64,000 bases of DNA from the NCBI RefSeq assembly GCF_001429785.1, contig NZ_LMJF01000012.1:545567-609566 (forward strand). Reading direction: 5' to 3'. How positions within the stretch are numbered: the first letter of the stretch is position 1; every line of letters begins with the position of its first letter. This stretch comes from Lysobacter sp. Root916 (GTDB taxonomy: Bacteria > Pseudomonadota > Gammaproteobacteria > Xanthomonadales > Xanthomonadaceae). Positions 1 to 10,284 of this stretch are shown here, piece by piece. The notes under the pieces are model-generated. The model worked only from the letters and a program-made list of their open reading frames with translations. It was not told the DNA's origin and did not search any database. The translations under genes were made by a program, and so were the position numbers.

Positions 1-707
1 AGGGTCAGCAGGCCCGGATCGCCGGGGCCCGCGCCGACCAGCACCACCGAACCGCGCGGGGTGCGCGGTTCGCGCGTTTCCAACGCCTGCGCGAACGCGC
101 GTTCGGCGGCGCGATGGCGGTGTTGGCGCAGCAGCGCCGGCAGCGGGCCGTCGAGCAGGCGGTCGAAGAAGCGCCGTCGCGCGCCCAAGTCGGGGTAATG
201 CGCGCGGATGCGCAGGCGTTCGCGCCCCAATAATTCGGCCAGTTCGCCCAGCGAGGGATCGAGCTGGGTTTCCAGGCGTTCGCGCAGATGGCGCGCCAGC
301 ATGGGTGCGCCGCCGCCGCTGGAAATCGCGATCTGCAACGGGCCGCGCTCGATGCGCGCGGGCACGTGGAAGCTGGACGCCTCGGCATCGTCGACGACGT
401 TGACCCAGACCCGCCGCGCTTCGCCGGCGGCGGCGACGGCGCGGTTGACCTGCGCATCGTCGGTGGCCGCGATCGCCAGCCAGACCTCGTCCAGCCAGTG
501 CTCGGCGAACTCGCCGCGCAGATGCCGGATGCGTCCCTGTTCGGCTAACTGGACCAGCGAAGGCTGCAACGCGGGCGCGCCGACCCGGACCTGCGCCCCG
601 GCCTCCAGCAAGGCCTCGACCTTGCGCTGCGCGACCGCGCCGCCGCCCACCACGAGAACGGCGCGGCCGCGCAGGGCGGCGAACAGGGGGAAAAGACCGG
701 TACTCAT
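1..707 (-). CDS. cysG: Siroheme synthase CysG, 3'-truncated by the window edge
   Basis: Makes siroheme, the prosthetic group of sulfite reductase, from uroporphyrinogen III. The 235 visible residues begin [20 protein letters not shown] and contain the NAD-binding GGGAVAQRK loop of the precorrin-2 dehydrogenase/ferrochelatase half. [10 protein letters not shown] stretch typical of this half follows. At about residue 224 the uroporphyrinogen methyltransferase half starts with [15 protein letters not shown], and the window ends inside it, so the protein should continue about 230 residues leftward. The ATG at 707 is chosen because the Rossmann strand begins 16 residues later, as in the family. 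It is divergent from cysB and lies beside cysHIJ, which fits a sulfite reductase cofactor supply role. Function is confident; completeness cannot be judged. Confidence 0.93.
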   Translation of the reverse strand, partial: MSTGLFPLFAALRGRAVLVVGGGAVAQRKVEALLEAGAQVRVGAPALQPSLVQLAEQGRIRHLRGEFAEHWLDEVWLAIAATDDAQVNRAVAAAGEARRVWVNVVDDAEASSFHVPARIERGPLQIAISSGGGAPMLARHLRERLETQLDPSLGELAELLGRERLRIRAHYPDLGARRRFFDRLLDGPLPALLRQHRHRAAERAFAQALETREPRTPRGSVVLVGAGPGDPGLLT

Positions 708-993
708 GTTCAGTGGCGGGGCGCGCAGGGCCGAAGACGTTGAGGCGAACCTACAAACCCCGGCCCGGCGGGGGAAATGACGCCCCCGCCTGTGCCCATG
801 CCCTAACGGCATGAGCGCGGGGCCGCCACCGGGCCGACACTACTGGACAGCGGCCGCGGGCCGGCTTAGGCTATAAATCCTTCTATCCGTATAGAGAGAT
901 AAAAGTGGACACGATGTCGTGCCGGATGCCCGGGTGTTGCCGCGCCGTCGCCTGCCGCCGTCCTCTCGTCTCCCTGTTCCGGATTCCGCCGTT
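708..993. promoter_or_regulatory. Divergent cysG/cysB intergenic region with two inverted repeats
   Basis: This 286-base gap separates two divergently read genes. It holds CATGCC-N5-GGCATG at 797-813 and TCTAT-N4-ATAGA at 882-895, just downstream of an AT-rich TATAAA at 872-877. LysR-type regulators commonly bind interrupted palindromes next to their own divergent promoters, so these are candidate CysB sites or promoter parts. That is inference; no transcription start can be read from sequence. Confidence 0.4.
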
Positions 994-1977
994 ATGACTC
1001 TCACCCAGTTGCGCTACCTCGTCGCGATCGCCGACTCCGGCCTCAACATCACCCTGGCCGCCGAGCGCGTGCACGCCACTCAGCCCGGTTTGTCCAAGCA
1101 GCTCAAACAGCTGGAGGACGAACTGGGCTTCCAGTTGTTCGTGCGCAAGGGCCGCAGCCTGGAAGCGATCGCGCCGGCCGGCGAGCGTGTGCTCGCGCAT
1201 GCGCGCCGCATCCTCGACGAGGCCGGCAACATCCGCGCCTACGCCGCCAACGAGCGCGGCCAGCACGCCGGCCGCCTGGTCCTGGCCACCACCCACACCC
1301 AGGCGCGCTACGTGCTGCCGCCGGTGATCGCCAACGTGAAGCGCGGTTTCCCGCAGGTCAGCGTGCATCTGCAGGCGACCGCCGACGGCGAGGTGCTGGA
1401 GCATCTGTCGCACGGCAACGCCGACCTGGCGGTGATCAGCACCGCCGGCGCCGCGCCCGAAGGCGGGCTGGCGGTGCCGCTGTTCCGCTGGCGCCGGGTG
1501 GTGCTGGTGCCGCGCACGCATGCGCTGGCCTCGCTCAAGCGTGCGCCCACGCTGGCCGAACTGGCCGCGCATCCGCTGATCAGCTACGAGTCCTCGACGC
1601 GCCCGGAATCCTCGCTGCGCCGCGCCTTCGCCGCCGGCGGGGTCGAGCCGCAGTTGGCGATGACCGCGCGCGACGCCGACCTGATCAAGACCTACGTGCG
1701 CGCCGGCCTGGGCGTGGGCGTGCTCGCCGAAATGGCGGTGACCGGCCGCGACGAAGACCTCAAGGCGCTGACCGCGCCCGATGCGCTGCCCGAATGCGTG
1801 ACCTGGGCGGTGATCCCGCGCGCGCGCGTGCTGCGCGACTACGCGCTGGAACTGCTGCACGGCCTGGCCCCGCAGATCGACCGCCGCGATCTGCGGCGCG
1901 TGCTCGAGGGCAACCTCGAGGCGCAATGGCCGCGCGCGCCCAGTTGGGAAGAATTGATGCGTACGGCTGCGGTCTGA
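994..1977 (+). CDS. cysB: LysR-family sulfur regulator CysB
   Basis: Transcription regulator of sulfate assimilation, expected to sense N-acetylserine. The 327-residue product matches the usual CysB length of about 324. Residues 1-60 form the winged helix-turn-helix, opening MTLTQLRYLVAIADSGLNIT with ATQPGLSKQLKQLEDELG as the recognition region. The rest is the periplasmic-binding-protein-like effector domain. The ATG at 994 is chosen because LysR homology starts right there; an upstream in-frame ATG would add 25 unconserved residues. It is flanked by cysG and the cysJIH/cysDNC genes, its expected targets. The close relative Cbl is a possible alternative, but location inside the cys cluster favours CysB. 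Confidence 0.93.
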   Translation: MTLTQLRYLVAIADSGLNITLAAERVHATQPGLSKQLKQLEDELGFQLFVRKGRSLEAIAPAGERVLAHARRILDEAGNIRAYAANERGQHAGRLVLATTHTQARYVLPPVIANVKRGFPQVSVHLQATADGEVLEHLSHGNADLAVISTAGAAPEGGLAVPLFRWRRVVLVPRTHALASLKRAPTLAELAAHPLISYESSTRPESSLRRAFAAGGVEPQLAMTARDADLIKTYVRAGLGVGVLAEMAVTGRDEDLKALTAPDALPECVTWAVIPRARVLRDYALELLHGLAPQIDRRDLRRVLEGNLEAQWPRAPSWEELMRTAAV

Positions 1978-2052
1978 GCGCAGCGTTCGGGCTGGCTCGC
2001 GACACCGTCGCAGGCGCTGTGCATCGGCTTCGTTCGGACGAATGGAGCGAAA

Positions 2053-2269
2053 AGCAAATCCCCCTCAATCCGTCCGGCCAGCGGGCATAGCCCGCTGGCG
2101 TTCAGTCGCGCACGAACCTGCGGTTCGTAAACCGCGCGCCCTCACCCTTTTTCAAAGGGGGAGGCAGCGCGCATGCAAGCGTGGAATTGCGGTGTCCTTC
2201 CATCGAAGTTCCCCCTTTCCTTCCGTCGGAGTTCCCCCTTTGAAAAAGGGGGGTAGGGGGGATTTGCTT
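2053..2269. repeat. Dispersed repeat element, full-length copy 1 (AGCAAATCCCCC ends)
   Basis: About 217 bases with inverted ends: AGCAAATCCCCCTCAATC at the left and GGGGGGATTTGCTT at the right, each next to a CCCCCTTT/AAAGGGGG hairpin. The interior (GCGGGC...GCCCGC stem, GCGCACGAACC...GGTTCG) is closely matched by the copy at 44904-45100. Other copies lie at 13854-13893 (one end) and 56938-57190. No transposase is encoded, so it is a non-autonomous, MITE-like repeat. It fills most of the 307-base gap between cysB and cysH; nothing else is seen there beyond a weak TTCGT-tcgg-ACGAA hairpin at 2029-2042 that may end cysB. Confidence 0.8.
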
Positions 2270-2284
2270 CTGCGCAAGCGCGCC

Positions 2285-3031
2285 TTAAGCCGCCTGCTCG
2301 GCCGCGCCTTCGTCGTCGAAGTGCAGCCCGCACTCGCGCTTGAGTCCGAAGAAGCGCGTGTCTTCCTCGCGCATGCCGTCCTCGAGTTTGCTGGTGGTGT
2401 GGACGTCGCCGATCGACACATAGCCGTCGTGCCACAGCGGGTGATAGGGCAGGTCGTGCGCCTGCAGGTACTGCCAGACGTCGCGGTCGTTCCAATCGGC
2501 CAGCGGATGCAGTTTCCAGCGGCCGTCGCGCAGGCTCAGGAAGTCGAGATTGGCGCGGGTACTGGACTGGCTGCGGCGCAGGCCGGCGATCCAGGTGCGC
2601 ACGCCGAGTTCGTTCAAGGCGCGCTGCATCGGCTCGACCTTGCGCAGGCGGTTGTAGCGTTCGATCCCGTCCACGCCCTGTTCCCAGATCTTGCCCATGC
2701 GTGCTTCCATCCAGGCGATGCCGATCTGTGGCCGATAGACCTTGAGGTTCAGATCCAGGCGCGTGCTCATCTCGTCGATGAAGCGGTAGGTCTCCGGGAA
2801 CAGATAGCCGGTGTCGATCAGGACCACCGGAATTTTCGGCGCCTGGCGCGTGACCATGTGCAGCGAGACCGCGGCCTGCGCGCCGAAGCTGGACGACAGC
2901 GCGTGTTCGCCGGCGGTGTTCTCCAAGGCCCAGGCCACACGATCCTGTGCGCTCATACCTTCCAGCCAGCGGTTGAGATCGGCCAGCGCGCGCGGCGATT
3001 CGGCGGCGGTGATGGGATCGGGCGGGCTCAT
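2285..3031 (-). CDS. cysH: Phosphoadenylyl-sulfate (PAPS) reductase CysH
   Basis: Reduces PAPS to sulfite using thioredoxin, in the cytoplasm. The 248-residue protein has the PP-loop ATPase-like nucleotide site [10 protein letters not shown] near residue 48 and the C-terminal KRECGLHF with catalytic Cys234. That is the only cysteine; the paired cysteines that hold the Fe-S cluster of APS reductases are absent. This argues for PAPS rather than APS as substrate and fits the APS kinase domain carried by CysNC in the same cluster. The ATG at 3031 overlaps the cysI stop (ATGA), indicating translational coupling as last gene of cysJ-cysI-cysH. Confidence 0.96.
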   Translation of the reverse strand: MSPPDPITAAESPRALADLNRWLEGMSAQDRVAWALENTAGEHALSSSFGAQAAVSLHMVTRQAPKIPVVLIDTGYLFPETYRFIDEMSTRLDLNLKVYRPQIGIAWMEARMGKIWEQGVDGIERYNRLRKVEPMQRALNELGVRTWIAGLRRSQSSTRANLDFLSLRDGRWKLHPLADWNDRDVWQYLQAHDLPYHPLWHDGYVSIGDVHTTSKLEDGMREEDTRFFGLKRECGLHFDDEGAAEQAA

Positions 3032-4782
3032 GCGCGGACCTCGGTGGCGACGACGGCGATCGGAATGCTGGGACGGATGGCGTGGGGCGGGATGGCGACG
3101 GTTTCGCTGCGCAGCAGGTAGTCGCCGAAGCCTTCCTCGGCCTGGCGCTGCGCGGCGTAGTCGGCGAACAGCGGATTCAGCGCGGCCAGGATCTCGGGTT
3201 CGGCGATGTTTTCGCGGTACAGGGTGTTGAGGCGCTGGCCGCGGTGATCGGCGCCCAGCATCAGGTTGTAGCGGCCGGGCGCCTTGCCGACCAAGGCGAT
3301 CTCGCCCAGGTAGGGGCGCGAGCAGCCGTTCGGGCAGCCGCTGATACGCAGGTGGATCGGGGCATCGCCGATGCCGTGGTTCTGAAGCAGGCCTTCGACC
3401 TTGCCGATCAGTTCCGGCAGATAGCGTTCGGCCTCGGCCATGGCCAGGCCGCAGGTCGGCAGGGCCACGCAGGCCAGGGCGTTGCGGCGCAGCGGGCTGG
3501 CGTCGCGGTAGCCGTCCAGGCCGTATTCCGCGATCAGCGCATCGACGCGCGCGCGCAGCGCCGGCGCGATGCCGGCCACGGTCAGGTTCTGGTTCGGGGT
3601 CATGCGGAATTCCGCGCCCGCGCCGTCTTGCTGCGCGCTCAGCAACTGCGCGAGCTCGCGCAGCCCGCTGAGGTGGCGCACCTGCGAACCGTCGGCGGAC
3701 TCTCCATCGACGATGCGGCCGGCCGGGATGCGCAGGGTCAGATGCGCGCGCCCGTCCTCGCCCTCGACCCAACCGAAGCGGTCGCCGTTGTGGGCGAAGG
3801 CGAACGGCCGCGCCGGGGGGAGAGGGAACCCGGCGCGGCGTTCGACTTCGGCCTGGAACCAGTCCAGCCCATGGTCGTCGATGGTGTACTTCAGGCGCGC
3901 GCGCTTGCGCACGGCGCGGTTGCCGTGGTCGCGCTGGGCGGTGACCACCGCCTCGCCGACCGCGATCACCTGCTCGGGCGTGACGAAGCCGATCACGTTG
4001 CCCAGGCGCGGATAGGTCTCGGGATCGCCATGGGTCGCGCCCATGCCGCCGCCGACGCTGACGTTGTAGCCCAGCAGTTCGCCGGCCTCGTCGAGCACGG
4101 CGATGTAGCCCAGGTCCTGGGCGAACACGTCGACGTCGTTGTAGGGCGGCACCGCGAAGCCGATCTTGAACTTGCGCGGCAGGTAGACGTTGCCGTAGAT
4201 CGGCTCTTCTTCGCCGCCGCTGCCGGCCACGCGTTCTTCGTCCAGCCAGATCTCGTAGTAGGCGCGGGTGTTGGGCAGCAGGTGCTCGGACAGCGCCGCG
4301 GCCTGGGCGTACACGGCCGCGTGCGTGTGCGAGCGCAGCGGGTTGGCGGCCACCGCGACGTTGCGGTTGACGTCGCCGCAGGCGGCCAGGGTGTCGATCA
4401 GCGTGGCGTTGATCGCCTGCATGGTCGGCTTGAGTTCGGTCTTGATCACGCCGTGGAACTGGAACGCCTGGCGGGTGGTGATGCGCAGGCCACGCTCGGC
4501 GTAGGTGGTGGCGATCGCATCCAGCTTCAGCCACTGCGCCGGGGTGACCACGCCGCCCGGGGTGCGGGTGCGGATCATGAAGCTGTAGGCCGGCTCCAGC
4601 TTGGCCAGGCGGCGCTCGTCGCGGATGTCGCGATCGTCCTGCTGGTAGCTGCCGTGGTACTTGATCAGGGTCTGATCGTCCTCGCGCAGGCTGCCGGTGA
4701 CCGGGTCGGCCAGGCTCTCCAGCAGGCTGCCGCGCAGGCGCGCGCTGGAGCGCTTGATGTCTTCGACGGAATGCGCGCTCAT
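3028..4782 (-). CDS. cysI: Sulfite reductase hemoprotein CysI
   Basis: Beta subunit of assimilatory NADPH sulfite reductase, carrying siroheme and a [4Fe-4S] cluster and reducing sulfite to sulfide by six electrons. The 584-residue product has the two nitrite/sulfite reductase ferredoxin-like halves and the cluster ligands in the order C-x5-C (CVALPTC) and C-x3-C (CPNGC). The substrate and siroheme-binding N-terminal part includes [12 protein letters not shown] and RTRTPGG. Its ATG at 4782 overlaps the cysJ stop by one base (TGATG), and its own stop overlaps the cysH start. Length and motifs are normal for the family. Confidence 0.97.
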   Translation of the reverse strand: MSAHSVEDIKRSSARLRGSLLESLADPVTGSLREDDQTLIKYHGSYQQDDRDIRDERRLAKLEPAYSFMIRTRTPGGVVTPAQWLKLDAIATTYAERGLRITTRQAFQFHGVIKTELKPTMQAINATLIDTLAACGDVNRNVAVAANPLRSHTHAAVYAQAAALSEHLLPNTRAYYEIWLDEERVAGSGGEEEPIYGNVYLPRKFKIGFAVPPYNDVDVFAQDLGYIAVLDEAGELLGYNVSVGGGMGATHGDPETYPRLGNVIGFVTPEQVIAVGEAVVTAQRDHGNRAVRKRARLKYTIDDHGLDWFQAEVERRAGFPLPPARPFAFAHNGDRFGWVEGEDGRAHLTLRIPAGRIVDGESADGSQVRHLSGLRELAQLLSAQQDGAGAEFRMTPNQNLTVAGIAPALRARVDALIAEYGLDGYRDASPLRRNALACVALPTCGLAMAEAERYLPELIGKVEGLLQNHGIGDAPIHLRISGCPNGCSRPYLGEIALVGKAPGRYNLMLGADHRGQRLNTLYRENIAEPEILAALNPLFADYAAQRQAEEGFGDYLLRSETVAIPPHAIRPSIPIAVVATEVRA

Positions 4783-6584
4783 CAGTACACGTCCCGCGCG
4801 TAGCGGCCCTGCTGCTGCAGGCCGTTGAGATACTCCTCGGCGTCTTCGGCGCTCTTGCCGCCGTGCTCGGCGATCGCCGCCAGCAGCGCGGCGTGCACGT
4901 CGCGCGCCATGTGGGTGGCGTCGCCGCAGACGTACAGATGGGCGCCGCCTTCCAGCCAGTCGTAGAGATCGCGACCGGCCTGGCGCAGGCGGTCCTGCAC
5001 ATAGATCTTGTGGGCTTGGTCGCGCGAGAACGCCAGGTCCAGGCGCTGCAGCTGGCCCGCCTTCAGCGCCGCCTGCCATTCGGTCTGGTAGAGGAAGTCG
5101 CTGCGGAAATGCGGATTGCCGAACAGCAGCCAGTTGCGGCCGCTGGCGCCGTCGGCGGCGCGCTCCTGGACGAAGCCGCGGAAGGGCGCGACGCCGGTGC
5201 CGGGGCCGATCATGATCACGTCGCGGGCGCCGTCGCGCGGCAGGCGGAAGCGCTCGTTGTGTTCGACGAACACCGGCAGGCGCGCGCCTTCCTCGCTGCG
5301 CGCGAGCAGGTGCGAGGCCGCGCCCCAGCGCGTGCCGCCGGCGCTGGCGTATTCGACATGGGCGACGGTCAGATGGACTTCGTCGCCGACCAGCTTCTGG
5401 CTGGACGCGATCGAGTACAGGCGCGGCGTGAGCGGGCGCAGCGCGGCCACCAGTTCCTCGCCCGACCAGGCGCCGTCGTAGCGCTGCAGCAGGTCGATCA
5501 CCTGGGTGTCGGCGAGCAGGCGGGTGAACGCGGCCGCGTTGTCCGGCGCGAGCAGGCGATTGAGTTCGTCGCTGCGCGCATGCGCGGCGTGGCTGGCCAC
5601 GAACGGGCGCGCCAGCTTGGTCAGCTCGCGCTTCTCGCCCAGCCACTGCCGCAACGGCAGGCGCTGGCCGCCGTGCTCGACGTCGCTGTCGCCGTCCAGT
5701 TCCAGGGTCTGCAGCACCGCCTCGACCAGGGCCGGCGGGTTGCGCGGCCAGAGGCCGAGCGCATCGCCGGGCGCGTAGCTCAGGCCCGAGCCTTCCAGCG
5801 ACAGTTCGATATGGCGCACATCCTTGTCGCTGCCGCCCACGGTCAGGCGCTGGTTGACCAGCAGCTCGGCCGCGAACGGGGATTCGCGGGTGTAGGCCGG
5901 CGCGGCCGGCAGCGGACGCAGCGGGGTGACGGTGGCCAGCGGCGCGCTCGGCTTGAGCGCGTCCTTGGCCGCGCTCAGGGCCTGCTGCAGCCAAGGCGTG
6001 GATACCGTTTCGAAGTCCAGATCGGCGTCGCCGCGCGCGAGCAGGCGGGTCGCGCCGAGTTCGGCCAGGCGCTCGTCGAGCTTGGCTCCGATCGCGCAGA
6101 ACTGCGGGTAGCTGGAGTCGCCCAGGCCGAGCACGGCGTAGTGCAGCTGCTTTAGCTCGGGCGCGCGCTTGCCGGCGATGAACTCGACCAGGCCGCGGGC
6201 GTCGTCGGGCGGGTCGCCGTCGCCTTGGGTGCTCACCACCAGGTAGAGGTGGCGTTCGTTCTTGAGCTCACGGGTGGGGTAGGCGTCGGCGCGCAGCAGG
6301 CGCACCGACAGGCCGGCCTGCTCGGCCTGGGCCGCGAGCTGCTCGGCCAGGCGCTTGGCGTTGCCGGTCTGGCTGCCGTAGACCACGGTCAGGCGTTCGC
6401 CGCTGCGCGCCTCGGGCGCCAGTGGGACCGGCGCCAGGGCGCCGCCGGCGGTGCGTGCGGCCAGTCCGGCGGCGTAGCCGGACAGCCACCACAGGCCGTC
6501 GCGGTCGAGGTCGTCGGTCAGACGCAGCAGCGCGGACAGCCGGTCCTCGGTCAGCGGAGTGGCAAGTAGCGCGGGCGCGGGCAT
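4782..6584 (-). CDS. cysJ: Sulfite reductase flavoprotein CysJ
   Basis: Alpha subunit of assimilatory sulfite reductase, passing electrons from NADPH through FAD and FMN to CysI. The 600-residue protein has a flavodoxin domain with the FMN loop [16 protein letters not shown] around residues 70-85. A CPR-type FAD domain with RLYSIASSQ follows, then an NADP-binding domain with [16 protein letters not shown]. It ends in RYARDVY, the conserved aromatic C-terminus that stacks on FAD. It is first in cysJ-cysI-cysH and divergent from cysD-cysNC. A second protein of the same architecture, but membrane-anchored, lies at 14064-15719 and should not be confused with it. Confidence 0.96.
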   Translation of the reverse strand: MPAPALLATPLTEDRLSALLRLTDDLDRDGLWWLSGYAAGLAARTAGGALAPVPLAPEARSGERLTVVYGSQTGNAKRLAEQLAAQAEQAGLSVRLLRADAYPTRELKNERHLYLVVSTQGDGDPPDDARGLVEFIAGKRAPELKQLHYAVLGLGDSSYPQFCAIGAKLDERLAELGATRLLARGDADLDFETVSTPWLQQALSAAKDALKPSAPLATVTPLRPLPAAPAYTRESPFAAELLVNQRLTVGGSDKDVRHIELSLEGSGLSYAPGDALGLWPRNPPALVEAVLQTLELDGDSDVEHGGQRLPLRQWLGEKRELTKLARPFVASHAAHARSDELNRLLAPDNAAAFTRLLADTQVIDLLQRYDGAWSGEELVAALRPLTPRLYSIASSQKLVGDEVHLTVAHVEYASAGGTRWGAASHLLARSEEGARLPVFVEHNERFRLPRDGARDVIMIGPGTGVAPFRGFVQERAADGASGRNWLLFGNPHFRSDFLYQTEWQAALKAGQLQRLDLAFSRDQAHKIYVQDRLRQAGRDLYDWLEGGAHLYVCGDATHMARDVHAALLAAIAEHGGKSAEDAEEYLNGLQQQGRYARDVY

Positions 6585-6851
6585 GGCGGAGGGCGGGCTC
6601 GGGGCAGGGAACGGCGAGGTTCGGAGCCTGCAGGCTAGGCCCCGCGCGAGGCGCGCGGAAAGGATGCTGCGTTATGCGTTCATGCCCTGCGCTCATTTCC
6701 GGGCACGCCGGCCGGGGCGGCCTAATGGCGGCCCGTTCGCAGGTGCGTCGCCGCTGGCATGTCTCCCGATTCCCTTCTGTGGTCAGATAGTCCCGGTCGC
6801 GCCGGGCCCCGGCGCGGCGCCTACGCACGCCCCGCAGCCACGAGCCCGACC
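6585..6851. promoter_or_regulatory. Divergent promoter region between cysJ and cysD
   Basis: About 267 bases separate cysJ from the preferred cysD start, so both transcription units must begin here and this is where CysB would be expected to act. The least GC-rich parts are TTATGCGTTCATGCCC around 6673-6688 and GGTCAGATAGTCC around 6781-6793. No convincing -35/-10 pair could be picked by eye. Promoter presence is inferred from gene orientation. Confidence 0.4.
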
Positions 6852-7751
6852 TTGGACCTGAGCCACCTAGACCGCCTCGAAGCCGAAAGCATTCATATCC
6901 TTCGGGAAGTAGCGGCCGAATTCCGTAACCCGGTGATGCTGTACTCGGTGGGCAAGGACAGCTCGGTGCTGCTGCACCTGCTGCTCAAGGCCTTCCATCC
7001 GGCGCGCCCGCCGATCCCGCTGCTGCACGTGGACACCGGCTGGAAGTTCCGCGAAATGATCGCCTTCCGCGACCGCCGCGCCGCCGAGACCGGCGTCGAC
7101 CTGCGCGTGCACACCAACCCCGACGGCCTGGCGCGTGGGATCGGTCCGATCAGCCACGGCGCCAGCGTGCACACCGATGTGATGAAGACCCAGGGCCTGA
7201 AGCAGGCGCTGGATGCGGCGCGCCACGACGCCGCGATCGGCGGCGCGCGCCGCGACGAGGAGAAGTCGCGCGCCAAGGAGCGCATCTTCTCGTTCCGCAA
7301 CGAACAGCACCGCTGGGACCCCAAGAACCAGCGTCCCGAGCTGTGGAATCTCTACAACACCCGCATCCGCAGCGGCGAGAGCGTGCGCGTGTTTCCGATC
7401 TCGAACTGGACCGAGCTCGACGTGTGGCTCTACATCTACCGCGAGAAGATCCCGGTGCCGTCGCTGTACTTCGCCGCCGAACGTCCGGTGGTGGAGCGCG
7501 ACGGCGCCCTGATCCTGGTCGACGACGAGCGTCTGCCGCTGCGGCCGGGCGAAACCCCGCAGCTGCGCAAGGTGCGCTTCCGCACCCTGGGCTGCTATCC
7601 GCTGACCGGCGCGATCGAGTCCGAGGCCGAAACGCTGGAGCAGATCATCGCCGAGATGCTGGTGGCGACCACCTCCGAGCGTCAGGGCCGGGTGATCGAC
7701 CACGACCCCTCCGCCTCGATGGAGAAGAAGAAGCAGGAGGGCTATTTCTGA
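6852..7751 (+). CDS. cysD: Sulfate adenylyltransferase subunit 2 CysD
   Basis: Catalytic, ATP-binding subunit of the CysDN ATP sulfurylase, which makes APS from sulfate. It has the PP-loop motif [18 protein letters not shown] near residue 26 and the conserved [11 protein letters not shown] and [16 protein letters not shown] stretches. I chose TTG at 6852, which gives 299 residues beginning at [16 protein letters not shown], because family homology starts there and the usual length is about 302. An in-frame ATG at 6759 would add 31 unconserved, low-complexity residues and lacks a good ribosome site. The stop overlaps the next ATG (TGATG), coupling it to cysNC. Confidence 0.93.
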   Translation: MDLSHLDRLEAESIHILREVAAEFRNPVMLYSVGKDSSVLLHLLLKAFHPARPPIPLLHVDTGWKFREMIAFRDRRAAETGVDLRVHTNPDGLARGIGPISHGASVHTDVMKTQGLKQALDAARHDAAIGGARRDEEKSRAKERIFSFRNEQHRWDPKNQRPELWNLYNTRIRSGESVRVFPISNWTELDVWLYIYREKIPVPSLYFAAERPVVERDGALILVDDERLPLRPGETPQLRKVRFRTLGCYPLTGAIESEAETLEQIIAEMLVATTSERQGRVIDHDPSASMEKKKQEGYF

Positions 7752-9721
7752 TGAAGCCGGGATTCGAGATTCGGGATTCGGGATTCGGGAAGGCTGGAGC
7801 AGGTTCGGATACGGGGACCGCTGTTGCGAATCCCCAATCCCGAATCCCCAACCCCGTCGGCGACAAAGTCGTCGAGTACCTGCGCCTGCACGAATCCAAG
7901 GGCCTGCTGCGCTTCATCACCTGCGGCAGCGTCGACGACGGCAAGAGCACCCTGATCGGGCGCCTGCTGCACGACACCCGCCTGCTGTTCGACGACCAGC
8001 TCGCCGCGCTCAACGCCGACAGCCGACGCCACGGCACCCAGAACGGCGAGATCGATTACGCCCTGCTGGTCGACGGCCTGGCCGCCGAGCGCGAGCAGGG
8101 CATCACCATCGATGTCGCCTACCGCTATTTCGGCACCGAGCGGCGCAAGTTCATCGTCGCCGACTGCCCGGGCCACGAGCAGTACACCCGCAACATGGCC
8201 ACCGGCGCTTCCACCGCCGACCTGGCCGTGGTGCTGGTGGACGCGCGCAAGGGCCTGCTGACCCAGACCCGTCGCCACACCTACATCGCCGCGCTGCTTG
8301 GTATCCGTCACGTGCTGCTGGCGGTCAACAAAATGGACCTGGTCGGCTACGACCAGGCGGTGTTCGAGGCCATCGTCGCCGAGTACCGCGAACTCGCGGC
8401 GCAACGCGGCATCGCCCAGGTCACGGCGATTCCGCTGTCGGCGCTGCGTGGCGACAACCTGCTGCAGCGCTCGCAGGCCATGCCCTGGTACGACGGCGTC
8501 AGCGTGCTCGAGCATCTGGAAACCGTGGATGTCGCGCGCGACGAGGTCGAGGTCGGCTTCCGTCTGCCGGTGCAATGGGTGAATCGCCCGAATCAGAACT
8601 TCCGCGGCTTCGCCGGCACCGTGGCCGCGGGCGTGGTGCGGCCCGGCGACGAGATCGCGGCGCTGCCCTCGGGCCGGCGTTCCAGGGTTGCGCGCATCGT
8701 CACGGCCGGTGGCGATCTCGAGGTCGCCGGCGTCGGCCAGGCGGTCACGCTGACCTTGGACGACGAGCTCGACATCAGTCGCGGCGACGTGATCGCCTCC
8801 GCGGACGCGCCAGCCCAGGTCGCCGACCAGTTCGCCGCCCACCTGCTGTGGATGGGCGAGAGCCCGCTGCTGCCGGGCCGTCCGTACTGGCTCAAGATCG
8901 GCACGCGCACGGTCAGCGCCACCGTCACCGAGATCAAACACAAGATCGACGTGAACACCCAGGCCCAGCTCGCCGCCAAGCATCTGGAACTCAACGAGGT
9001 CGCCTACTGCAACCTCAACCTCGATCAGCCGGTCGCGTTCGAGGCCTACCGCGACAATCGCGCGCTCGGCGGTTTCATCCTGATCGACCGCGAGGACAAC
9101 GCCACCGTCGCCGCCGGCACCCTCGATTTCGCCCTGCGCCGCGCCGGCAACATCCATTGGCAGCACGTCGATGTCGACAAGGCCGCGCGCGCGCGCAGCA
9201 AGGCGCAGACGCCGCGCTGCGTGTGGTTCACTGGCTTGTCGGGTTCGGGCAAATCGACCATCGCCAATCTGGTCGAGAAGCGCCTGCACGCACTCGGCCA
9301 TCACACCTACATCCTCGACGGCGACAACGTGCGCCACGGCCTCAACAAGGACCTGGGCTTCACCGACGAGGACCGCGTCGAGAACATCCGCCGCGTCGCC
9401 GAAGTCGCGCGCCTGATGACCGACGCCGGCCTGATCGTGCTGGTCAGCTTCATCTCGCCGTTCCGCGCCGAACGCCGCATGGCGCGCGAATTGTTCGGGC
9501 CGGACGAGTTCGTCGAGGTCTACGTCGACACGCCGCTGGCGGTGGCGGAGGGGCGCGACGTGAAGGGGCTGTACGCCAAGGCCCGCGCGGGCAAGATCCC
9601 CAACTTCACCGGCATCGATTCGCCCTACGAGGCGCCGGAAGCGCCGGAGCTGGTGTTGAACACGGTGGAGCAGGTCGCCGAGGACCTGGCGCAGCGGGTG
9701 ATCGATCGCTTGTTGGGCTGA
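7751..9721 (+). CDS. cysN: Bifunctional sulfate adenylyltransferase subunit 1 / APS kinase CysNC
   Basis: A 656-residue fusion. Residues about 45-450 are the regulatory GTPase of ATP sulfurylase, with G1 [10 protein letters not shown]3 DCPGHEQY and G4 NKMD. Residues about 475-656 are APS kinase, with P-loop GLSGSGKST and [16 protein letters not shown], which makes PAPS for CysH. The ATG at 7751 overlaps the cysD stop, and no other start codon occurs in frame before the conserved [12 protein letters not shown]. The first ~36 residues are therefore real coding sequence, yet they are specified by a GGGATTC heptamer repeat (see the repeat entry) and match nothing conserved in the family. The stop sits at the edge of a tandem repeat. 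Confidence 0.95.
   Translation: MKPGFEIRDSGFGKAGAGSDTGTAVANPQSRIPNPVGDKVVEYLRLHESKGLLRFITCGSVDDGKSTLIGRLLHDTRLLFDDQLAALNADSRRHGTQNGEIDYALLVDGLAAEREQGITIDVAYRYFGTERRKFIVADCPGHEQYTRNMATGASTADLAVVLVDARKGLLTQTRRHTYIAALLGIRHVLLAVNKMDLVGYDQAVFEAIVAEYRELAAQRGIAQVTAIPLSALRGDNLLQRSQAMPWYDGVSVLEHLETVDVARDEVEVGFRLPVQWVNRPNQNFRGFAGTVAAGVVRPGDEIAALPSGRRSRVARIVTAGGDLEVAGVGQAVTLTLDDELDISRGDVIASADAPAQVADQFAAHLLWMGESPLLPGRPYWLKIGTRTVSATVTEIKHKIDVNTQAQLAAKHLELNEVAYCNLNLDQPVAFEAYRDNRALGGFILIDREDNATVAAGTLDFALRRAGNIHWQHVDVDKAARARSKAQTPRCVWFTGLSGSGKSTIANLVEKRLHALGHHTYILDGDNVRHGLNKDLGFTDEDRVENIRRVAEVARLMTDAGLIVLVSFISPFRAERRMARELFGPDEFVEVYVDTPLAVAEGRDVKGLYAKARAGKIPNFTGIDSPYEAPEAPELVLNTVEQVAEDLAQRVIDRLLG
7756..7855. 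repeat. GGGATTC heptamer palindromic repeat inside the cysNC 5' end
   Basis: Left arm around 7760-7790 is consecutive 7-base units of GGGATTC type (one variant GAGATTC). The right arm around 7827-7855 is the reverse-complement type GAATCCC. The same family occurs at 17575-17693 and 22568-22649 between genes. Here it is in frame and translated as IRDSGFG...NPQSRIPNP, forming the N-terminal extension of CysNC. Confidence 0.82.
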
Positions 9722-10173
9722 CGCGCAGTGCTTCCCGGCCATCGGCCTTCCACGCTTAAGCCCCTCTCCCGCCTGCGGGAGAGGGGTTGGGGTGAGGGCA
9801 GCCGCGCCACTCCCACTTGATCCCGCTGCCCTCATCCGCGCTGCGGACACCTACTCGGCGTTGCACTTTGGGCTGACGCGCAGCGCTTGCCGGCCATCGG
9901 CCTTTCCCGCTTAAGCCCCTCTCCCGCCTGCGGGAGAGGGGTTGGGGTGAGGGCCGCGCCACTCCCACTTGATCCTGTTGCCCTCATCCGCGCTGCGGAC
10001 ACCTACTCGGCGTTGCACTTTGGGCTGACGCGCAGCGCTTCCCGGCCATCGGCCTTCCACGCTTAAGCCCCTCTCCCGCCTGCGGGAGAGGGGTTGGGGT
10101 GAGGGCCGCCGCGTCACTCCCACTTGATCCCGCCGCCTCATCCGTCCCTTGGGCACCTACTCGGCGTTGCACT
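9718..10173. repeat. Three tandem copies of a ~152-155-bp unit after cysNC
   Basis: Copies begin with the same GGGCTGACGCGCAG boundary at about 9718, 9873 and 10025, so the period is 155 then 152 bases. Each copy contains a perfect 10-bp stem CCCCTCTCCC-gcctgc-GGGAGAGGGG (9761-9786, 9916-9941, 10068-10093) and then a CCCTCATCCG...CTACTCGG tail. The first copy starts on the cysNC stop codon, so the hairpins could also stop or stabilise its transcript. The unit belongs to the REP-like family seen once at 26538-26641. No gene is seen in 9722-10284. Confidence 0.88.
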
Positions 10174-10231
10174 GCCTGCAGTCGCCGCAAGCGGGAGCAG
10201 GGGCATCGAGGATCTGGGTGCTCACCCCCAA

Positions 10232-10261
10232 ACGCAAACGCCCCAGCCGAAGCCGGGGCGT
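10232..10261 (-). terminator. Rho-independent terminator of the GlsB-family gene
   Basis: Read on the minus strand, ACGCCCCGGC-TTCG-GCTGGGGCGT forms a 10-bp stem with one mismatch and a stable TTCG tetraloop, followed by TTTGCGTTTG. It lies 23 bases beyond the stop of the gene at 10285-10539. Confidence 0.7.
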
Positions 10262-10284
10262 CCTCTCGCACGACCGACGCCGGA

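Noticed and set aside
9756..10156. Several short frames reading PQPLSRRRERG-like peptides
   Set aside because: These are translations of the REP-like hairpin unit, recurring wherever the repeat occurs, with no ribosome site.
9718..10173. Tandem repeats considered as a CRISPR array
   Set aside because: The whole ~152-base unit is repeated, with no short repeat separated by unique spacers and no cas genes. The 31-bp array at 29781 fails for the same reason.
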